From positions 7,564,001 through 7,628,000 of the forward strand of contig OX442316.1 of the NCBI GenBank assembly GCA_949358305.1: a stretch of DNA of 64,000 nt, read 5' to 3'. The notes under the pieces were generated by a model. That model was not told the origin of the DNA. It searched no databases and worked only from the letters and a program-made list of their open reading frames with translations. Made by a program: the position numbers and the translations under genes. Positions 61,760 to 64,000 of the stretch are shown piece by piece (the stretch's first letter is position 1; every line of letters begins with the position of its first letter). The stretch comes from Strigamia acuminata (taxonomy: Eukaryota > Arthropoda > Chilopoda > Geophilomorpha > Linotaeniidae).

Positions 61760-63598
61760 AAGAACTGGTTGACCTGTATTTAACAAAGGTAAATGTTTTG
61801 TGTTAGTTTGACTAAGAAAACTAAAAAAAATGAACTTGACATTTAATTATTTCAAGTTTAGATTAAAAAATACAATCACGAGTATGTTTAAATGTCATTT
61901 TGCATTTGTCTGATAAAATAAATTAATTTATCTGTTTTTTGTATTTACAGTTGTCAACTACAGATTTCACAGATCTAACTGCAATCTTGGCCTTTCTACC
62001 TGATTTGCAGAAGATTTTTAACGAATTCAAATCGCACGAAAACATTGAAAATGCAATTATAATGCGGAAACTGAAGTTACGACTGGAGGTAAATATATTA
62101 GTTGACGTAATTAATCAAAAACAGTCGTAATTTTCTTACAATTAATATATTTATTTTAAATTTAGGCGTTGTCCATAAATGATTCGACCGTATGTAACTG
62201 TCATTCCGATAATAGTCTGTCCAATATGCTAGCTTTGGTGCAAGAAGGTTATTACACAACTGATTACTTCGGTTATGGTTCGCAGTTGCAAAGGGCTCTG
62301 CAGGAGTTTACTGACAGATTTCTACCGCACATGAAAGAAGAGGAAGAGGTTTGAAATCCAGCTGTTAATAAATTTAATTTTAATTTTAATTTTTTTTAAG
62401 GTATTCCAACCGATGCTTATTAAATATTTCGAATACGAAGAATTGAAGCGACTGAAAGCGAGTGTTCTCGAATATCATAAGCAGTGGGAGAAATATTTCA
62501 GCGATTCGTTAGACGATGATGTTGCGTCTGTTAGCCAAGAAGTGTGCACTTTGCAACCAGAAGATCCATTCGTCAATTTACCACTAGAAATGGAATTGGC
62601 TGTTTTTTCTTACGTTCCACAATTACAATTATTAAATTGTCGTCGAGTTTGTCGTCGTTGGCGAGAAATAGGTGCACATCTTTCCTTGTGGCAAGAGATA
62701 AATTTGTCCAAATGGATCTGTAGTAAGGTTTAAGTGTAACGAAACTTTAAAAAAATTAATACTTTGATATTAGTCGACAGTAAACAACAACTGGGGTCAG
62801 AAAATTGCATCTGCCAACAGTCGTTGGAAATGAGAGATGAAGAAAACGAACAACAAAATAACTATATATCTCGATTTATTACACATTTGCTACCCGTAAT
62901 CGGTGAACACGTCCACAAGTTGATTTTATCTGGACTCGAAGGGCTGACATCGCAACAACTGTGGGCCATAATTTCTCGCTGCAAAGCCGTGCAATATTTG
63001 GATCTTTCCTACACATACGTAGCGGAAGTGGCGTTCATCAGGTACATATTTATATTTTATGTTAATACGAATTATTAGTGACGTATTTTTTCTTAATTTC
63101 TTTTATAGGTTGAGTAATAATTGCTTGCTTCATTTGTCGCATCTGGATTTGAGTGGATGCTGCAATATAACCGATTCCGCATTGTATAGTCTGAGTCATG
63201 CATGGCAAATGTCAGTAACGCAAAATGCTCTACCATCTTCAAATGCTGGCTTAAAATATTTAAGTTTGTCTGGCTGTCATCGTGTAACTGATCACGGACT
63301 CACGTAAACGATATAAATTTAAAATGAATTATTTATTTAGAATTGTAATAATAAAATTATTTTCAGGTATCTGATGGAATCGGGCATCCTTTTACCTTTG
63401 ACTCACCTTGATCTTTCTGGGTGTTATTTGTTAACTGGATTGAAGTTGCAACATCTCGTTTCGTCTTGTCCCGATTTAAGCCCAGAGAATTTGTATTATT
63501 GCTACAATATTTACGAAGGTCCATTTGAATGCCAAACTAATGGATGCAGTAATCTAGATATTCCCAGGCGATTTTGTTGTGCCACTAACAGTTGTTAG
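61705..63598 (+). CDS. FBXL5: FBXL5, iron-sensing F-box/LRR protein (7 exons)
   Basis: Exons 61,705-61,788, 61,951-62,088, 62,166-62,348, 62,401-62,722, 62,774-63,041, 63,109-63,303 and 63,367-63,598 join in phase to 473 residues. The N-terminal hemerythrin-like domain (about 1-160) keeps all di-iron ligands of the human protein: His15, His57, Glu58, Glu61, His87, His129 and Glu133 here. [13 protein letters not shown] is nearly identical to the human sequence. An F-box ([13 protein letters not shown]..., about 193-237) follows, then leucine-rich repeats with three SGC-type motifs. The C-terminus keeps four cysteines (442, 457, 467, 468) at the spacing of the human [2Fe-2S] ligands. FBXL5 is the substrate receptor of an SCF ubiquitin ligase that destroys iron regulatory proteins when iron and oxygen are ample. 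At 473 residues it is much shorter than human FBXL5 (691), mainly lacking the long loop within the repeats. The exon 4 donor could also be GTAGTA at 62,719. Confidence 0.95.
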
Positions 63599-63676
63599 TT
63601 TAATTTTACAATGATCAAGTCAAGAATAGTTGTAAAAATATATAAATTTCCTTTTAATTCTGTGAAGATTTGAGCC
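63599..63676. other. 78-bp gap between convergent stop codons
   Basis: Only 78 bases separate the FBXL5 and P4HA stops. Minus-strand ATTAAA elements at 63,653-63,658 and 63,599-63,604 are candidate P4HA polyadenylation signals, and no plus-strand AATAAA is seen in the gap. Both 3' UTRs must extend over this gap or into the opposite gene. Confidence 0.6.
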
Positions 63677-63919
63677 TTATACAGAAGATTTTAGGCTGCA
63701 AGGTCTTTTAAATAGTTGATTAGCTTCTCGAATCCATTTATTCGCCACTGAAAGAATTAATGTATATAATGTGGATTTTTGCATGTAATGAACTGAACAT
63801 TTTAATGCAATTTTTTATTTACCCCATTTGGAGCCGATAAGTACTGGACATCCACCATGTAGTGTTAATGGATCAGCTTCTCCATTTTGTAAAAGATTGT
63901 ACCAAAATGCTGCTGACCC
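63677..63919 (-). CDS. P4HA: prolyl 4-hydroxylase alpha subunit, C-terminal end (partial)
   Basis: Two minus-strand exons, 63,919-63,823 and 63,747-63,677, join across a 75-bp intron (donor GTAAAT, acceptor TTCTTTCAG) in phase 1; the rest lies beyond the right edge. Residues read GSAAFWYNL, then HGGCPVLIGSKW, then VANKWIREANQLFKRPC before a six-residue tail and TAA. This is the end of the 2-oxoglutarate/Fe(II) dioxygenase domain of collagen prolyl 4-hydroxylase alpha: the His is the last iron ligand and the Lys ten residues on binds 2-oxoglutarate (His483 and Lys493 in human P4HA1). The usual HAAC is HGGC here. The enzyme works in the endoplasmic reticulum on X-Pro-Gly repeats. Paralogues cannot be told apart from this fragment. 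The gene converges on FBXL5. Confidence 0.9.
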
Positions 63920-64000
63920 CTGAGAACGATGTTTAAATTTTTACAATAAGATTGTAATTGTAAATATATTTGAGAATATAATTCTTTTCGAATATAATGT

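Noticed and set aside
1..64000. Transposons, CRISPR arrays, rRNA and tRNA genes
   Set aside because: No transposase or reverse-transcriptase frame, no regular spaced repeats and no rRNA or convincing tRNA sequence were seen; decayed elements could still be missed by eye.

Overview
This window is nuclear DNA of a small-genome animal, almost certainly an arthropod. The best phylum marker is a haemolymph juvenile-hormone-binding/takeout-type protein gene at 55.35-57.42 kb, a family known from arthropods. Spliceosomal GT-AG introns are plain to see and most are very short (about 50-210 bp in the gene cluster at the right end). The overall look (AT-rich, many homopolymer runs, short introns, compact cluster next to a gene-poor developmental locus) would suit a branchiopod crustacean such as Daphnia, but that is a guess.

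Layout. 1-24,006: no gene that can be supported; AT-rich sequence with microsatellites, polypurine tracts, a striking imperfect hairpin at 7,382-7,481 and many CACGTG palindromes. 24,007-33,800 (minus): a complete three-exon Nkx6 homeobox gene, 298 residues as modelled, with an 8.4-kb second intron. 33,801-46,234: upstream of Nkx6, again without a supportable gene. 46,235-47,614 (minus): an unbroken 459-codon frame for a secreted protein with a 13-cysteine head, two EF-hands, two furin-like sites and an unrecognised C-terminal half. 47,615-55,350: no supportable gene.

55.3-64.0 kb is a dense cluster. It holds a JHBP/takeout-like secreted protein (plus, 4 exons), an unrecognised glycosylated membrane protein (plus, 4 exons, 572 residues), an unrecognised 197-residue basic protein (minus, 2 exons), the iron-sensing F-box protein FBXL5 (plus, 7 exons, 473 residues), and the last two exons of a prolyl 4-hydroxylase alpha subunit (minus, running off the right edge). 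FBXL5 and the 197-residue gene are head to head; FBXL5 and P4HA are tail to tail, only 78 bp apart between stop codons.

The first 50 kb behaves like a regulatory landscape around one developmental transcription factor, whereas the last 9 kb holds unrelated housekeeping or effector genes. FBXL5 (degrades iron regulatory proteins when iron and oxygen are present) and P4HA (an iron-, oxygen- and 2-oxoglutarate-dependent dioxygenase) both depend on iron, but their adjacency may be chance. All gene models were built by hand from splice signals and codon phase. Exon phases add up for every model, but none has transcript support here.
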